Origin: Thuidium tamariscinum
Lineage: Eukaryota; Streptophyta; Bryopsida; Hypnales; Thuidiaceae
Reading direction: 5' to 3'
DNA length: 64,000 nt
Assembly: GCA_947034885.2 (NCBI GenBank)
Contig: OX344749.2
Location: forward strand, 27,357,501 to 27,421,500
Shown: positions 12,601 through 25,000 of the stretch, piece after piece
Position numbering within the stretch: the stretch's first letter is position 1
How the letters are laid out: the number at the start of each line of letters is the position of its first letter
Program-made: the position numbers and the translations under genes
The notes under the pieces: generated by a model
What the model was told of the DNA's origin: nothing
Seen by the model: only the letters and a program-made list of their open reading frames with translations
Databases searched by the model: none

Positions 12601-13338
12601 TAATCAAGTCTCAAGCAGCGACATTCCTCTGCTGTGGAATACTTCTGCATTTGATAACCACGTGGCTTCCAATGCCCCATCAAGCCTGTGCATTGACCGA
12701 AAGAATGAAATCCAGGTATGTTATTCACCCAATTAAATCTATTCCAATATGGAGAACAAAGAATTACATCGAATCAACTCCTATTTTCTTTGTAACAAGC
12801 GAAGGATGATATTCTACTTTAGAAAAGAAGCATTCTTGTTCAATTAATAAGCTTGCACAAACGGTTGTCTTTCCGATATTTTTTACGAAGTACAAATCCA
12901 GTAGCATCTAGTGTTGTGTTGAGAATTTTCAAAACTTCCACCTGCAGAGGAACTTTCGGCCTTGAATGGCGTTCCAAAAGCATCAACGTGGCTAATTTTT
13001 CGACAAAGGCACTGGTGCTGGTGTTCTACTAGTGATTGACATTTGTTTGACATGAGGGTGATTAGTTCATGGTATCTTTTGAGGCTTCAAATCTAACCTC
13101 ACATGTCTTGTTGTTGTTGTCTCTGTCAGGTTGGATACCAATCTGCGTAGCATGCTAAGTACTGATGGAGAGTACTTGCTTTTGTCCCTGATAGAGTGGC
13201 AATCATATGCAGGTTGCACAGACGTCTCCGAGGGGCACTTGGATCGAAGGCATCTAATTGATATATTGTCAACGTGCTGTGATATGTGATAGATCATCTC
13301 CGACACAGTCTTCAGTTGATATTCATGAAGTGAGCAAC

Positions 13339-13464
13339 ATGTCTGAGCTCTCCGTGCTTTTTGAATTTTGGCCTTGTTTGTCTAGGCAGAAGACTAAGTT
13401 GATGTTAAAATCGAGTGTGGAACATATTTGCAGAGAAGCAAAAATCTTGATACCCGTGAAGTGA
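13339..13464 (+). promoter_or_regulatory. Upstream ORF of 41 codons before the RING gene
   Basis: An ATG at 13339 opens a frame that ends with TGA at 13462-13464, six bases before the proposed main start at 13470. The word GAAGTGAGCAACATGTCTG occurs at both this ATG and the main ATG, so the main start region is itself a short duplication. If the mature mRNA contains 13339-13470, this uORF would reduce translation of the RING protein. A TTTGCAG at about 13427-13433 could instead be a splice acceptor that removes most of the uORF. Confidence 0.4.
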
Positions 13465-13469
13465 GCAAC

Positions 13470-16400
13470 ATGTCTGTGGAACCTGGATCTCTTGCAACAC
13501 CAGAGAGTGCTACGGGTCCTCGTGAAAAGGAGCAAGGATCCGATTCCAAAACAGAGGGTATCCCGGAGTGGAGTGTAAACGTACAAACCTACGATTTGTT
13601 GAAAGAGGGGCGTTGCGCATACAATGCCGAAGAGCAGTCGCTTGTGTGGCCGCCTATGTTGCTGATCTGCTCCTCGAACGATGCGCCCGACACGGACTTA
13701 GAGTACGATGTTGAGTGGTTGAGAGGCACGCTGGTAACAGAGGGAGTGCAGGCAAACAGCGTGGCAGAAACGAAACATGTCTGTTGTGAAGGGATCCGAA
13801 GCTACCATCTATTTGTGTTGCCCCCAAGTGGCCTAGCATTTGCGACTGCAAAAGCGATTGACTCTACGCATGGATTTAACTTTGATATCTTCTATCCAAG
13901 CTTGAAGGATATATTCGATATTAAAAATGGTCGCGTCCCTGAATTTTCCCGTCGTGTTGTCGAGGGCTTGAAATACCATGGGATGCCCAGACAAGCTTGG
14001 ATGAACCTTGGTGTGGACCTTGTTCGTGATGATGGCATCTGTGTTGGACGGGGAGTTTGTCAGAAACACGAAGCCACGGATAGTGTGGAGGAGAAACCCC
14101 TTGGTGAATTCCATGTGGGCGTACGAGTTTTGGAAGTGCTGGACGACTTGCTTTCTTCTCATTGGAAGGGCTCTTTGCGTCGCTGGAGAACGACCCATGT
14201 TTTGCACAACGGTGTATCGTTGTTTGAGTGCTTGCGACAACATGTGGAGGACGAATCTGAAGGTGGTTTTTGTGAGGATGGGTCAGATTCTGCAGGTATT
14301 GCAGGGGTGTTGAAAGATCAGTGCATATCAAGTGTGTTTCCTTGGATCAGCATTTCCAAGGTCAGTACAAGTAGTGATGGATGTGGGTTTAAGGTACTGA
14401 CTCCAAGTTTTTTCCTGTTTCTTTGTTCAGTGTGCAATTTTGGTCTAGTTTGATCTGCAGCCCGCACTCCACAAATGATCCTCGTTAGATTGGCAATGTT
14501 CTTGTGATTAAAATCTTCATGTTCAGTGCACAGGAAATCAACATATAGGATAGTATTGAATTTCGTACGATTATGTTCATATAACTTCATGCTTGTATTC
14601 CAAAGTGCGTCTCTTATGCTAAATTGTGAGCCTTTGGTCCTTTGACGGGGATGAATGTTCCGACTGCTCATTTTTTATCCTCCGCATTTCATTCTTGTGC
14701 AGGATTTGAATGAGTTCAACCATCTTTCATCGAAATATGCCACGACTTGTAGCACTGTGATACAAGACATTGAGAAGAATACTCTCAAAAGTGACAATGA
14801 AGGACCAATTCTGCATGATGGAGAGTCGTTTGCATCGAAGGTATGACATTGTCTTTGATAGTCTTGATTCAGAAAGTAACAAAATGGGAGAAACCTGTTT
14901 TTATACTTTGTTGTATATCCGCAACGGTTTCAATCTCTTTCCACATCTAGAGAACCTTCAGCAATTTGAGGTAAATATTACCCGTGTACTTGGTCATGTA
15001 TTCATTTGTTCCGCAGCTTGACATTGATGAATCTCTGAGGAGGGACGAAGTGAAGAAAATAGCAAAGGATACTTCTCAGAAAAGGTTGTGGATGAAGCAC
15101 TTGGGAACCATCAACAGTTCTCACTTGGCGAGAGATGTTGTAAAGCGATTGACGGTCTTATAAAAGCTCACCGCTTCTGCCAAGAGTAGCATTTTAATCT
15201 CGTCAATGTAAGTGGAAAGTTCAGTTCAGTTCACATACCGATATTTTGCATTTTGATGGTGGTGTCATGAAAGTTCTTACCTTTTGTGGTTCTTTCCTGC
15301 ACTGAACAAGAATCACATGGTTATATTGTGTTATCCACAGAGAATGAAATTTTTTTTTCTTTGTCCATTTTTTGAGCAGGATCAAAGAGGCAAAAAAAAT
15401 GGAAATTGACCTTTTGAAGTCTATTGGGGAAAGAGCCAAGCATGAAAATGAACGCAAAATGGAAATGGTTGGCTTTGATAAGGAGATGGAGAGCTTCATT
15501 TTACGGAGAAGGAGAGAACAACACAAGGAGCTGCTCCAGGTTTTTCCTTGAGTGTGGATTCTTCTCCAGCTACGTTTTAATGTGATAAATTTAAGCTTTA
15601 ATACACTACTACTTCCACTCATGTTTTTTGGAAGCTGCCCAATGCCACACTCATGGAACTGACGTTCTAACTTTTGAGTTTATGCAGGAACTCGTGAATC
15701 TGAATGCTAGGCATTTTTCTGCAATGGATGGTCTTGTTCGAAGTAAGTTCACATTTCTGAACAATATCGGAAGGATTACGGAGGAGACGGAAAGCGTGCA
15801 GCTCTGGCTCACCCATCACACTGCTAAAGCAACAGACAAGGTAATCCTTGACCAATCCATTTTTTGATATTCGAATTATACTCTCCTCCCATTCTCGTGA
15901 GATTCGCAAATTGAATGTTTCCTGTCTCCAAACTCTACAACATGGAATCAATGTTAATTTGATATTAAATTAGTCAATGTTTGTTTCGTGTCACATCAAC
16001 ATCACTCAACTTATCAGCTTTGACTGCAGCAATAAGTCAATTATAGTAAAATGATGTTGTTTGTAGATTTGTACGAACGTGACATTTATGTAACAATAAT
16101 GACAATAACTAACATTGGCTCAAGATTGTTTACCTTGCCCAACTTAATGTGCAATAGATAGGCATTAGTCTAATGCCTAGTAATATTTGAGATGACCAAT
16201 CCAGGAGCATAAAAAGTGGAAGGAAAAAGTTGCAAAGACTCGCATGGAGGAGAAGAAAAAGTGGAAGAAACAAGCTGCAAAGACTCGCACGGAGGAGCAG
16301 AAAAAGTGGGAGGAACAGGCTGCAAAGGCTCGCACGGAGGAGCAGAAAAAGTGGGAGGAACAGGCTGCGAAGGCTCGCACAGAGGAGCAGAAAAAGTGGG

Positions 16401-16831
16401 AGGAACAGGCTGCAAAGGCTCGCACGGAGGAGCAGAAAAAGTGGGAGGAACAAGTTGCAAAGGCTCGCATGGAGGAGCAGAAAAAGTGGGAGGAGCAATT
16501 AGCAAAGGCTCGAACGGAGGAGCAGAAAAAACGCGAGGAAATATCAGCCAAGGTGATGACTGAGTTGGCAGCTGCTAGGCAAGAGCTGGCAGACCAGGAG
16601 GAAGCCATGCCCAAGTGTGCAATTTGCTTCGAGGGTTTGGAGGGAACAATGGCCAAATGTGGTGAAAAACGCAGCCGAAGCGATATCGTGCAGAGAAAGA
16701 GGGCTTGTTTTACTCCGTGCATGCACTCAGGCATGTGTTTGGAATGTGCCGTGACGGCTTGGGAGAGGTTTCAAAGATGTCCAGTGTGCAGCACTCCCTG
16801 CTCCTCGAAACCGCAACCCATCTTCATGTGA
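13470..16831 (+). CDS. Coiled-coil RING finger protein, N-terminal domain possibly XS-like
   Basis: A six-exon model keeps frame at every junction: 13470-14393, 14703-14840, 15017-15084, 15380-15539, 15688-15840 and 16205-16831, giving 689 aa. Residues 1-308 form a globular region with a WPPM motif followed by a hydrophobic strand, which recalls the opening of plant XS domains (SGS3/FDM proteins); that match is tentative. Exons 3-5 are charged and helical. Exon 6 begins with a coiled coil of 15-residue repeats (KWEEQAAKARTEEQK). The C-terminus holds a RING-like zinc finger: CAIC, a long loop, then CMHSGMC, LEC, and CPVC near the end. A RING of this kind points to E3 ubiquitin ligase activity (family knowledge). 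The donor of exon 3 (GTTGTG) is weak. The exact start is the first ATG in frame. Confidence 0.8.
16214..16533 (+). repeat. 45 bp coding minisatellite, about 7 units
   Basis: Within exon 6 the 45 bp unit encoding KWEEQAAKARTEEQK is repeated. The outer units are diverged (KWKEKVAKTRMEEKK and KREEISAKVMTE) and the central ones nearly identical in both DNA and protein, as expected from recent unequal exchange. The repeat length is a multiple of three, so copy changes keep frame. The 15-residue period is compatible with a long charged helix. Confidence 0.9.
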
Positions 16832-17254
16832 TCCAGGGCTTGTACCTGGGTAACTGTAAATTCTTCATGTGGTACCTGTAAATTGTATTGGGTTTCTAGA
16901 GGTATTTATGTTTTTGATGTAATCTTCGGAAGTGGTGACATCTACCTTGTACGTTTGTGTCTTAGCTCTCCTTCGGATTGAGTGAGATAAACCCTGTGCT
17001 TGTACGTAGGAAGACCTCCTGAATGACGGCAAAGCTTCTCTTTCTGACGTCTCAAAGCTCCCGAAATAGCACTGAAAATCACTTGCAGCAAGGAGGCCCA
17101 AGTCATTGAAACTAGAGCGTGAACTGACGTTGCTCTTTCATTGGAACCTAAATACGGTATCTTACAGGAAGACTTGTTTGTCAATTTTCTTGCCTCTCAC
17201 TGACAGAGATTTCTAGGAAGTCTCTCGCAATTGCATTGTCCGTCATTGTCGAAG

Positions 17255-17545
17255 AGGGAGACTGGAGCTGCTGGTTTTGATCCTCAGGGCTTGAAATTTC
17301 TCGGTTGAGCTTAAGTTTGGGTTTTAGGACTGATGGAGCTTTTGCTCGAACCTGCGCCAGCAATTTCAACAATTTTGCAAGGGATTGGAAGCTCAGTAGT
17401 GTGGTGGATTTGATGTTGCGTTCTTGAACTCATCTCTTCTACGAACGAGGTGCAGACAGTAACGAAACTGATCCTCAACTCAATACTACTCTGTTTTGGT
17501 TTGCGGAAGTAAATTTGGGTGTAGTTCTATTTTCCTAGCAACTGT
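17255..17545 (+). repeat. Leader/promoter segment, copy 2, without a coding region
   Basis: This is the downstream partner of 11920-12165 (shared words are listed there). No RING-gene coding sequence follows it; AT-richer non-coding DNA and then the 3' end of the C2 gene come next. It is best read as the relic of a tandem duplication whose coding part was lost, or as a transposed promoter. Confidence 0.65.
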
Positions 17546-18252
17546 GTGTATTTCATTACAACTCTCAGATTGACTTCAGTATACAGAGCAAGTGAATTTA
17601 GTGATCAAATCATACAAATGAGCTGAGCCCGTCATTTGTAGCAAACATGTTCAGCCTCATCCCAATTTGTTATGTGCATTTTTAATGATTTGATCATTTC
17701 ATTACATTCATGAGCTCTGAGCCGTGTATTCCTGCCAGACGCGAATGCACTTAATATTCAATTAGAAGCCACAACTCACACAAGTCAATGAAGCTGAAGC
17801 ATGAATCCCGTTTCTCTCCTAAAGAGGTTACAGATAGTCAAACGATTGATTGAAAACGAGACGGCATTTACTTAGATGTCTGAGAAATTAGTGACGCTAT
17901 CATAAAGCCCATCTCCCAAAGAGGGACGAGCCACTACCTCTAAGGTTCTGTACTGTACATAAATTCTGTTCGATAGCTATCAGTGGATCTAAAACGAACG
18001 GAGCAAGCAAATTAACTCTTGATTCAGGCTTGTCTGGAAAAGAAGCCAAATTCCTTGTCTTCATACCTTTGCCAAGTCAAGCAAAAGGGGGCGTTCTGGT
18101 TCAATCTACATCCGGAGTGAAATTGGAGACTGGGTCTTGCAATCTCTACCAAGCGGCGAAAGATTTGGAGCGAGGATTGAGACCTCCAGAAACAAGGAAA
18201 AAAACTCAGAACCTGGCCAGATCTCAGACAGCTCCAACATAAACTTTCAAGC
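17546..18252. other. Intergenic / 3' region of the C2 gene
   Basis: No gene seen. The part next to 18253 is probably the 3' untranslated region of the minus-strand C2 gene. Confidence 0.4.
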
Positions 18253-19636
18253 TTAGAAGCCTCCACAGCCACCGAAACCACCTCCATCACCAAGAATTGA
18301 ACCAAGGAGCAACCCACCCAGGGCACCCCCTAGAAGACCAGTTCCGAATCCCCCGCCCAGGCCAGGTCTTGAAGGAGGTGGAGGCGCATATCCACCGTAT
18401 GGATAATATGGAGCTTGCTGGTTGATTGGATACGGCTGGGCTGCGCCATAGCCTGCGCCATAGCCAGGAGGATATGCAACAGTTGGAGGCGTATATGGTG
18501 AATGGTTGATCATCTCTCCCAGCTTTATTGACAGGGTCAACGTGCCTCTTACCCTCCCTGATCGCCTCACTACCTGAGATAATTGGGTTGAGATATGAGA
18601 ACAACATATCAAAGGATCTCAATCGAGCCAATTCAAAATGAAGTGGAACAGGGAGGTTTGTATTGTAGAGGCTAGGACCCCGACGAGGAGGCCCAGCATA
18701 CTGGTTGAATGCTCTAGGAGACCCCGCAAAGGAAGGTCCCATCCTAGTTTACAGATGACCTCCGAAGAACCTCATATGTCAAAAAACTTACTTAGCAGAG
18801 CGAATAGACTTTTGATAAGCCAGAACAGTTAGGGATTTTTGTAATCTTTTGTTGTCAAAAAATTACGACAAAAGTGTTCCCTAGGGCTTAATTTCATGAC
18901 CTTTGAGTTCTATAAATATACCAAAATTTCTGATAACACTTCGTCTGGACCGTCCAAAACCCATAGAAGGTCAGGTTTGCACTGCGAGTCCTCGACAGAC
19001 TTCTGTCCTGAGGATGAGCGGACAGATCTTTGCTTGGATTTTACTATATTCGTAAGTAAATGGCAATCTAGAGCAACACGCGATTGACGGTACACTTGAT
19101 GGGTTTTGGTCGAAGAAGAGGCTGTTGATGGGTTACATCGAAGCAGAAGCACACAATTTACAAAGGAAACAAACACATATGTAGCAAAAACAAAGAGACA
19201 GACAGAGACATGGTAACGTATGCACAGCAAAGACAAAGGCGGAAAGAAAATTAGCCGGAAACGGGATCTTTACCGGAACGGTCATGACATTGGACCCTGA
19301 CGAGGAGCTTTCCACCTGCTGGTCGACTTCCTCCTTCACTCTTAGGCCGGACAGGGGGACGGAGCTTGAGCCCACGAAGTTACTTCCCAACGAGCCATGG
19401 TTGTAAAGGTCGATGTGTACAATCGCATTCCTATCTTGCACGAGGCGCTCATCAGCAGTGAGCCTCAGTGTGGAGTTCCATGTCGGGTTCAGGTTCCCCC
19501 TGGTGTCCACCGGCGTTGCCACTTTCATGTTAGGGTAAATCCACACCACGCCGTACACTGTCATCCTCCCGAACGCGTTCACCTTCTTCAGATTCTGGGC
19601 TGAAATTAACGTCACTTCTATCTCTCGATACTCCAT
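18253..19636 (-). CDS. SRC2-like C2-domain protein, glycine/proline-rich tail
   Basis: Two exons, 19274-19636 and 18253-18573, join in phase 0 (donor GTAAAG, acceptor ATCTCAG) to give 227 aa. Residues 1-121 are a C2 domain: MEYREIEVTLISAQNLKKVN opens it, followed by NPTWNSTLRL and a VHIDLYNHG strand, the arrangement seen in plant SRC2 (cold-regulated C2) proteins. Exon 2 finishes the C2 fold (VRGTLTLSIKLGE) and then runs into a low-complexity tail with YPPGYGAGYGAAQPYP, PPPP and a terminal GLLGGALGGLLLGSIL stretch ending in GGFGGCGGF. In this family the C2 domain binds membranes in response to calcium and proteins act in stress signalling (family knowledge). The tail may help membrane contact (inference). 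The intron is about 700 bp. Confidence 0.88.
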
Positions 19637-21273
19637 CCCGATTCAGTCGTTCTTTGCACGCAGAAGAAAAGGGAAACTCTGACCATATCAATACCGATGA
19701 ATATCATTCCCTGTAAATCACGCTGAAACCCTTGCTCCCGAAACAAAACTCATGACAACTCCCGTGACAACTTCAGACTAGGTGCTCAAGAAAACCCCCG
19801 AATATTCTCGTTCTCCGGTCACTACTTCAGCAACAATTTGAACATTCTTCAATCTTTGAATACGCACTGTCTTACAGCGTCTTTAAAACAGAATCCCAAA
19901 ACCAAGTGCATGGTAATCAAAACGCGATTGAAAATTTGTGAGGACGAGAATATTCCATTTTCCAACCAGACAAGTTATATACATGCGATCTCGGCAAGTC
20001 TTCGTTCTGAGTCTCAAACCATGATTCTTCACCAGCAGCGGAGTAATTAGGCTCTAAGAACAGAGTAACGCCGTAGACTACTACGGAGTATATAATCGTC
20101 GAAGCAACTGGTTTCCGTTGCCTGATAATTTCAAAACTTCTTCGAATTCTATTGCACCTCAAAGTTGTAAACAACAGTACTCTTTCTTAGGCTGTAACAA
20201 AGAAATTCACAAAAATTGAGTCTCTCGAGCGCTTACCGGAGCTAAATGAAGAAAGTTAACCCAAACTCAAGCGAATCCACGAAATTTTGAAGGTGGCGAT
20301 TGAATTGCGTGACTGTGCGGATTGAAGCGGAAATGAAATTGGCCCTCCGCTCGGCGACTTCTTCTTCTTCCTAATCGAAACCCTCCGTTTCCTTCAACCA
20401 CGGCTTTCCAACTGCAACTCGCATGGAAAATCCTCGATCACCTCGATCAAAGACCCAAGTCATCGTCCATGAGATTTTAAATTAATTTTGAAGCAACTGG
20501 ACACTTGCAGATAATGATAGAGAATTTGCAACTGGGCTATGGCCGGTGAAGTTTAAAATTTTACTTGAAATATTCATTATGGAAGAGAAACAAGAAGTCA
20601 AAGTTGAGTTCAATTGGTACATTTTCAAAATCCATGACCTACTTATCATGCATCTAACGTAGGGACACCCAAGTAGATCCATGACCTACTTTATCTTCAT
20701 CACTGTGCATCAAGAGCATCTAACGTAGGGACATCCAAGTATGCTAGTTTAGATTTGACAACAAAATGTTGGAATGATTTACTTTTTCAATGTTCAATGG
20801 TTTGGGCAAGTTGAAAAATCGTATTTTTTAGATTTCATCACAATAGACTACTTTTTTTTTTTTGGTTTTTGTTTACCACAACTTTTCCATTGTCACGTCT
20901 TTTTTTATCTTTTCAAATTGATGATGATGCTTACTTAATAAATGTTTGAGAGTTTTCCACTTGATGATGGTACTCTATGCAATTTCCTAAAGAATTTAAA
21001 ATATTCCCCAAATTAGGTAATATAATGGAAGGAAAATTTCTGCAGACCTTTTGGTTATTCCATTTATAATATTTCAGAACTTCGGATATTCAAAACACAC
21101 TACATCTCCAAAACAAACGATTTAGTGCAGCCTTTAAGCTCAGCTGCTTTGTAATTGTTGTTTTGCAGTGGAATTCCATTTGTTGTAAATAAATGAAAAT
21201 TTAGATTTATTAAGAAAATAAAAAAATAAAAAAATAAACGTTGATTGCGCACCCCCAGGCGGATGCTGAAACC
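19637..21273. other. Upstream region of the C2 gene, then AT-rich DNA
   Basis: 19637-20460 has higher GC and probably contains the promoter and 5' untranslated region of the minus-strand C2 gene. 20461-21273 is AT-rich. A short repeat, GCATCTAACGTAGGGACA, occurs at about 20649 and 20713. No further gene is visible. Confidence 0.45.
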
Positions 21274-21278
21274 AAAAA
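21274..21278 (-). terminator. Pol III T-tract of the tRNA gene
   Basis: Five T on the minus strand, four bases beyond the tRNA 3' end, the usual RNA polymerase III stop signal. Confidence 0.75.
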
Positions 21279-21281
21279 GCG

Positions 21282-21354
21282 CACTCCCGGTGGGACTCGA
21301 ACCCACAATCCCCTGATTAGAAGTCAGATGCCTTATCCATTAGGCCACGGGAGC
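21282..21354 (-). tRNA. tRNA-Arg (anticodon UCU)
   Basis: On the minus strand the 73-base gene starts GCTCCCGTGGCCTAATGG and folds as a standard cloverleaf. It has a 7 bp acceptor stem with a G-U closing pair, a D arm with TAATGGATAA, an anticodon loop CTTCTAA (anticodon TCT), and a T arm GTGGG-TTCGAGT-CCCAC. There is no intron. CCA is not encoded, as expected for eukaryotes. The internal A and B boxes (TGGCCTAATGG and GGTTCGAGTCC-like) are intact. Confidence 0.95.
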
Positions 21355-22017
21355 ACTGCATATTCCAGCTGGCTTCGACACTCACTATATAGACTGTTAA
21401 AATAGGTGGACAGCACGGTACGTAGATTCTCGGGTTTTTTTATGGCCCAGAAGATTGTCATGAGTGCGTTTGCGGACAGACGAACGTGTGAATATTTTTT
21501 TCGCAGACCCAATGAGCTTGTAAAATATATTCGCGATACTGGACTCATGCTGGAGAAACCAGAAATCCTGTTCTGGAGTTGCAGATGCCGTGAAGCCAGA
21601 CGTCCATGTGAGAACAGAGGACAGCTTAACAGGACACGGTACCAAATAGATCAAAAGATTAACTAACCAGGATTCTCCAGAACAAGTGCTCCGGCCTTAA
21701 TTTACAGTTTGTATTGAAAGACAGGTCAATATTAGCGATAGCGACTGCTGAACTCTTGATGAATGAATTATTACCAGATCTCTTACAACACTGATGTACA
21801 GCACAAGCGACTAAAATTACTTAAACCGCTGCCCTCTATCTTCTACAGCATGAATCCTGAGAACGAGTGGTCATGACTCACTCAATTCACTCGACATGGA
21901 TTCCACCAGTAGTCTTGATCTCAAGACTGTTGAGGTCTCATCCTCCATTAGCAAAACTGGTCTGCGTTGCAGAGGTGTAGAAATGACTCCAAATATTGCA
22001 AGCAATTTACAACCAAA
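21355..22017. other. Region between tRNA-Arg and the release factor gene
   Basis: No gene supported. Open frames on both strands at 21397-21666 overlap and look like chance. The part adjoining 22018 is probably the 3' untranslated region of the release factor gene. Confidence 0.45.
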
Positions 22018-25000
22018 TCATCGCTTGGAAACTATCTCCTCCGGAGGCAAGGTATATGGAGCCAACTCGCCAATTTCCGGATGGTCGCCCTACATGACCA
22101 ATATATGTGAATAGTCAGAAGTAGCTGGAAAGTGGAGAAGGCTAGATGCACATAACCATTTTCTATGTCAATGTGTGCAGATTCTTATGACTAAACTTTC
22201 AAACAGTAGGAAGAATGAACCATACCAGCAATTGTGATACATTCCAATCATTTCGGAAAAGCAACACTGGTCTTCCCCACTGCACATTGTAAACGCAAGG
22301 ATTTGTCATGTTAGACAACGACAACTTCCTATTCGTGTTTCCTCGGTAACAACCGATGACCTCAACAAAACATGGCGACGCTCTGTAACAAAAAAAAATC
22401 CACGACAAAGAGCGACTGGGACGTGTGTGATATTGATAACATTATGAGACAAACACTACTAGAAAAGAAATCCAGAAATTCCAGATCTATATTTGCGGAA
22501 CGACCAGACATATTTGCTAGTAGTCTACCAAAAAAAGGTAAAGATAAAATAAGGGCTTTGCAATGTTTTAGGCTGGTCTCATTCAGGTATACTGAGAGGC
22601 ATACCTGATCTTTAACTGTTGAGCAATTGAAGATGTGGCCAACCTTTTCAAGAACAGGCCAGCCGCCCGTCACCCACCTTGCCACACTGAAGCTTAGTGG
22701 TTCAAGTAGTGTCTCGACTCCATATTCATTCTGCATTCTGTACTGCACAACCTGCAGAAGAATGGAAACACCGATAGAGAGATAGATTACAATTCAATCT
22801 TTTGAGCTGGTGCAACGAAACTCAGTTTCTTATACCCCATGTATACGAAACCTTTGCAATATGCAATCTCAATGCCACGAAAATTTGCAGTTGTAACGAT
22901 GTTGCAGCCTCTGGCACAAACTACAGCAAGCTCAGCAATACAGTGCTCACAGAGTATCCTCCACATAATAGATGAGCAAGCACTGGTGTATTGTGAACTG
23001 AATGCATACCTCAAATTGCAGCTGCCCAACAGCTGCAAGAATAGGATCTGCCCGTCCACTGTCTACTGAATATAATACCTGTTAAATGTGAAAGGAACCA
23101 CAAGCTCAGAAATGCTCAAGTAATTCACTACATGAAATCCAATACATAGAAGACATAACGAAAGAAAATTTTGCTGCGGTTGATTTCTATTACCTGCACA
23201 GCGCCTTCACCCAGAAGTTCATGAAGACCCTTCACGAATTGCTTGTACTTGGATGGGTTGGGGTTGCGCATGTAGCAGAAAAGCTCTGGAGAAAAAGAGG
23301 GAATTCCGGGAAACATACGCTTTGGTCCCGTGTATATGGTGTCGCCTATGCAAAAAGCGTTGGGATTGTTGAGACCGACAACTGCAATCCAAACGAAAAA
23401 TCGTCAGAACACAACCTTAAATTAATCTAGCAGACCGCCCCAGAGAGAAAAGAGACAAAGAGAGAAGTATGAAAACTTCTTGAATCTGTTAGTGCTATGA
23501 GAACAGGAGAGTAAAGATCTACAGCCGAAGATGATGGCATTTGAAATCTTCAAAAACTTACCATCTCCAGCGTACGCAGTCTCCATAGTAGTCCGGTCTT
23601 GGGCAAACATCTTCTGAGGCCTTGTTAATGCGAGTGTCTTCCCATTTCTAGCTATCTGCACTTTCATGCCTTTTATGAACTGACCTGTATCCATGAACAA
23701 CGCCGCTCAAGTTGGTTTTGGTGATTACGCATAGATGAATAGGACATTCTTGTAGCTACATTATGGTATAATTAACATCTTTTGAGTCAAGAGCATGCTC
23801 AACACACTACTACGCTGATTGACTGCCCTTCCATTCTGAGTCTATGTCAGTTCCAGTATCAGAAGCAATATGACACACCTGAACATACCCGCACAAAGGC
23901 CACTTTGTCACGATGTTTAGCATCCATGTTTGCTTGGAGCTGCAACAGCAGATCAAAATCTTTTATTAATTTATGCAGGGACGGATGACAATAGAGATAA
24001 AACGGTAATACTGAAAGGAACCAACTAAAGAGGAGACGAACAAAGGTTTCTTTTCGTTTATAAATTCCAACCAAGATCATACTTTGAACACAAATCCGGT
24101 GAAATTTGGATACTCAGGTTCGACTTCTCCAAGATCGCTGACGTGCGCCCCTGGTTGAACCGAATACTCCAAGAAATTTTCAAGAAAGAGCTCCACCTGT
24201 AGTGTGCAACAACCAAACTTCAGCTGACCACTCAAATCATTCACACTTACGGCAGCTGAAACCTGGAAAACTCTGAAGGACTCCAAAAAGACTGGCCTTT
24301 CACTAGGGCCATGATAAATCCATACACCTGCGTAAACGACGTCAACAAACTCCGGAAATTTCCAATATAGATCCATCAAGTCATATATAAGTAGAGGCGG
24401 TTTATTTCAGCAGCAAACGTAACAAAAAATGATTCAAGGTGCCATAGTATTCTTTATTACGTTTGTACAACGACGGCCAAGTTGAAAGGATAATTTTAAT
24501 TACACAGGCTGCAAAAGAATGAAGAAAAAAACTGCCTACCCCAAAATTGTTCATAGCACTGCCGAAATAGACGGGCGAAATATCCCCAGAGTGGATCTTG
24601 GCCATATCCAGAGGCGGCGTCAACTCTTCAAGAAGCTCTATTTCTTCCTGCACCATTTAGTCCGAACCATTGCTTAATGCGACACTGATTAATGACTCCA
24701 TAGAAAATCTGTCACATTCAGGCATTGTCGTTCGGTAAAGCACAAACTAGTTTAAAACCAAACAGACCTGTAGTTGTCGGAAAAGGTCATCTGCGATCAT
24801 TTCTTCAAGAACAGGCTCTCCCCATGGAATTACTCGCACGGAAGCGCCACGACTACCATGTTTTAATCCCTTTTCAAAAAGATGAACTTCGTTACGAGGC
24901 CTGTAATAAACACCGACGAACCTGCGAAAAAACGATGCCACCATTATGGTAGTCAACAACACCTCTGGATACTGTTCCAATCTCTCATCTTGAAGGCATG

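Noticed and set aside
16130-16734. Long frames in other phases and on the minus strand over the RING minisatellite
   Set aside because: The 45 bp unit has no stop in several phases, so all frames stay open. Only the phase giving KWEEQAAKARTEEQK joins the upstream exons and the RING.
21397-21666. Open frames on both strands between tRNA-Arg and RF3
   Set aside because: Both are open over the same bases, without recognisable motifs. More likely the 3' region of the RF3 gene.
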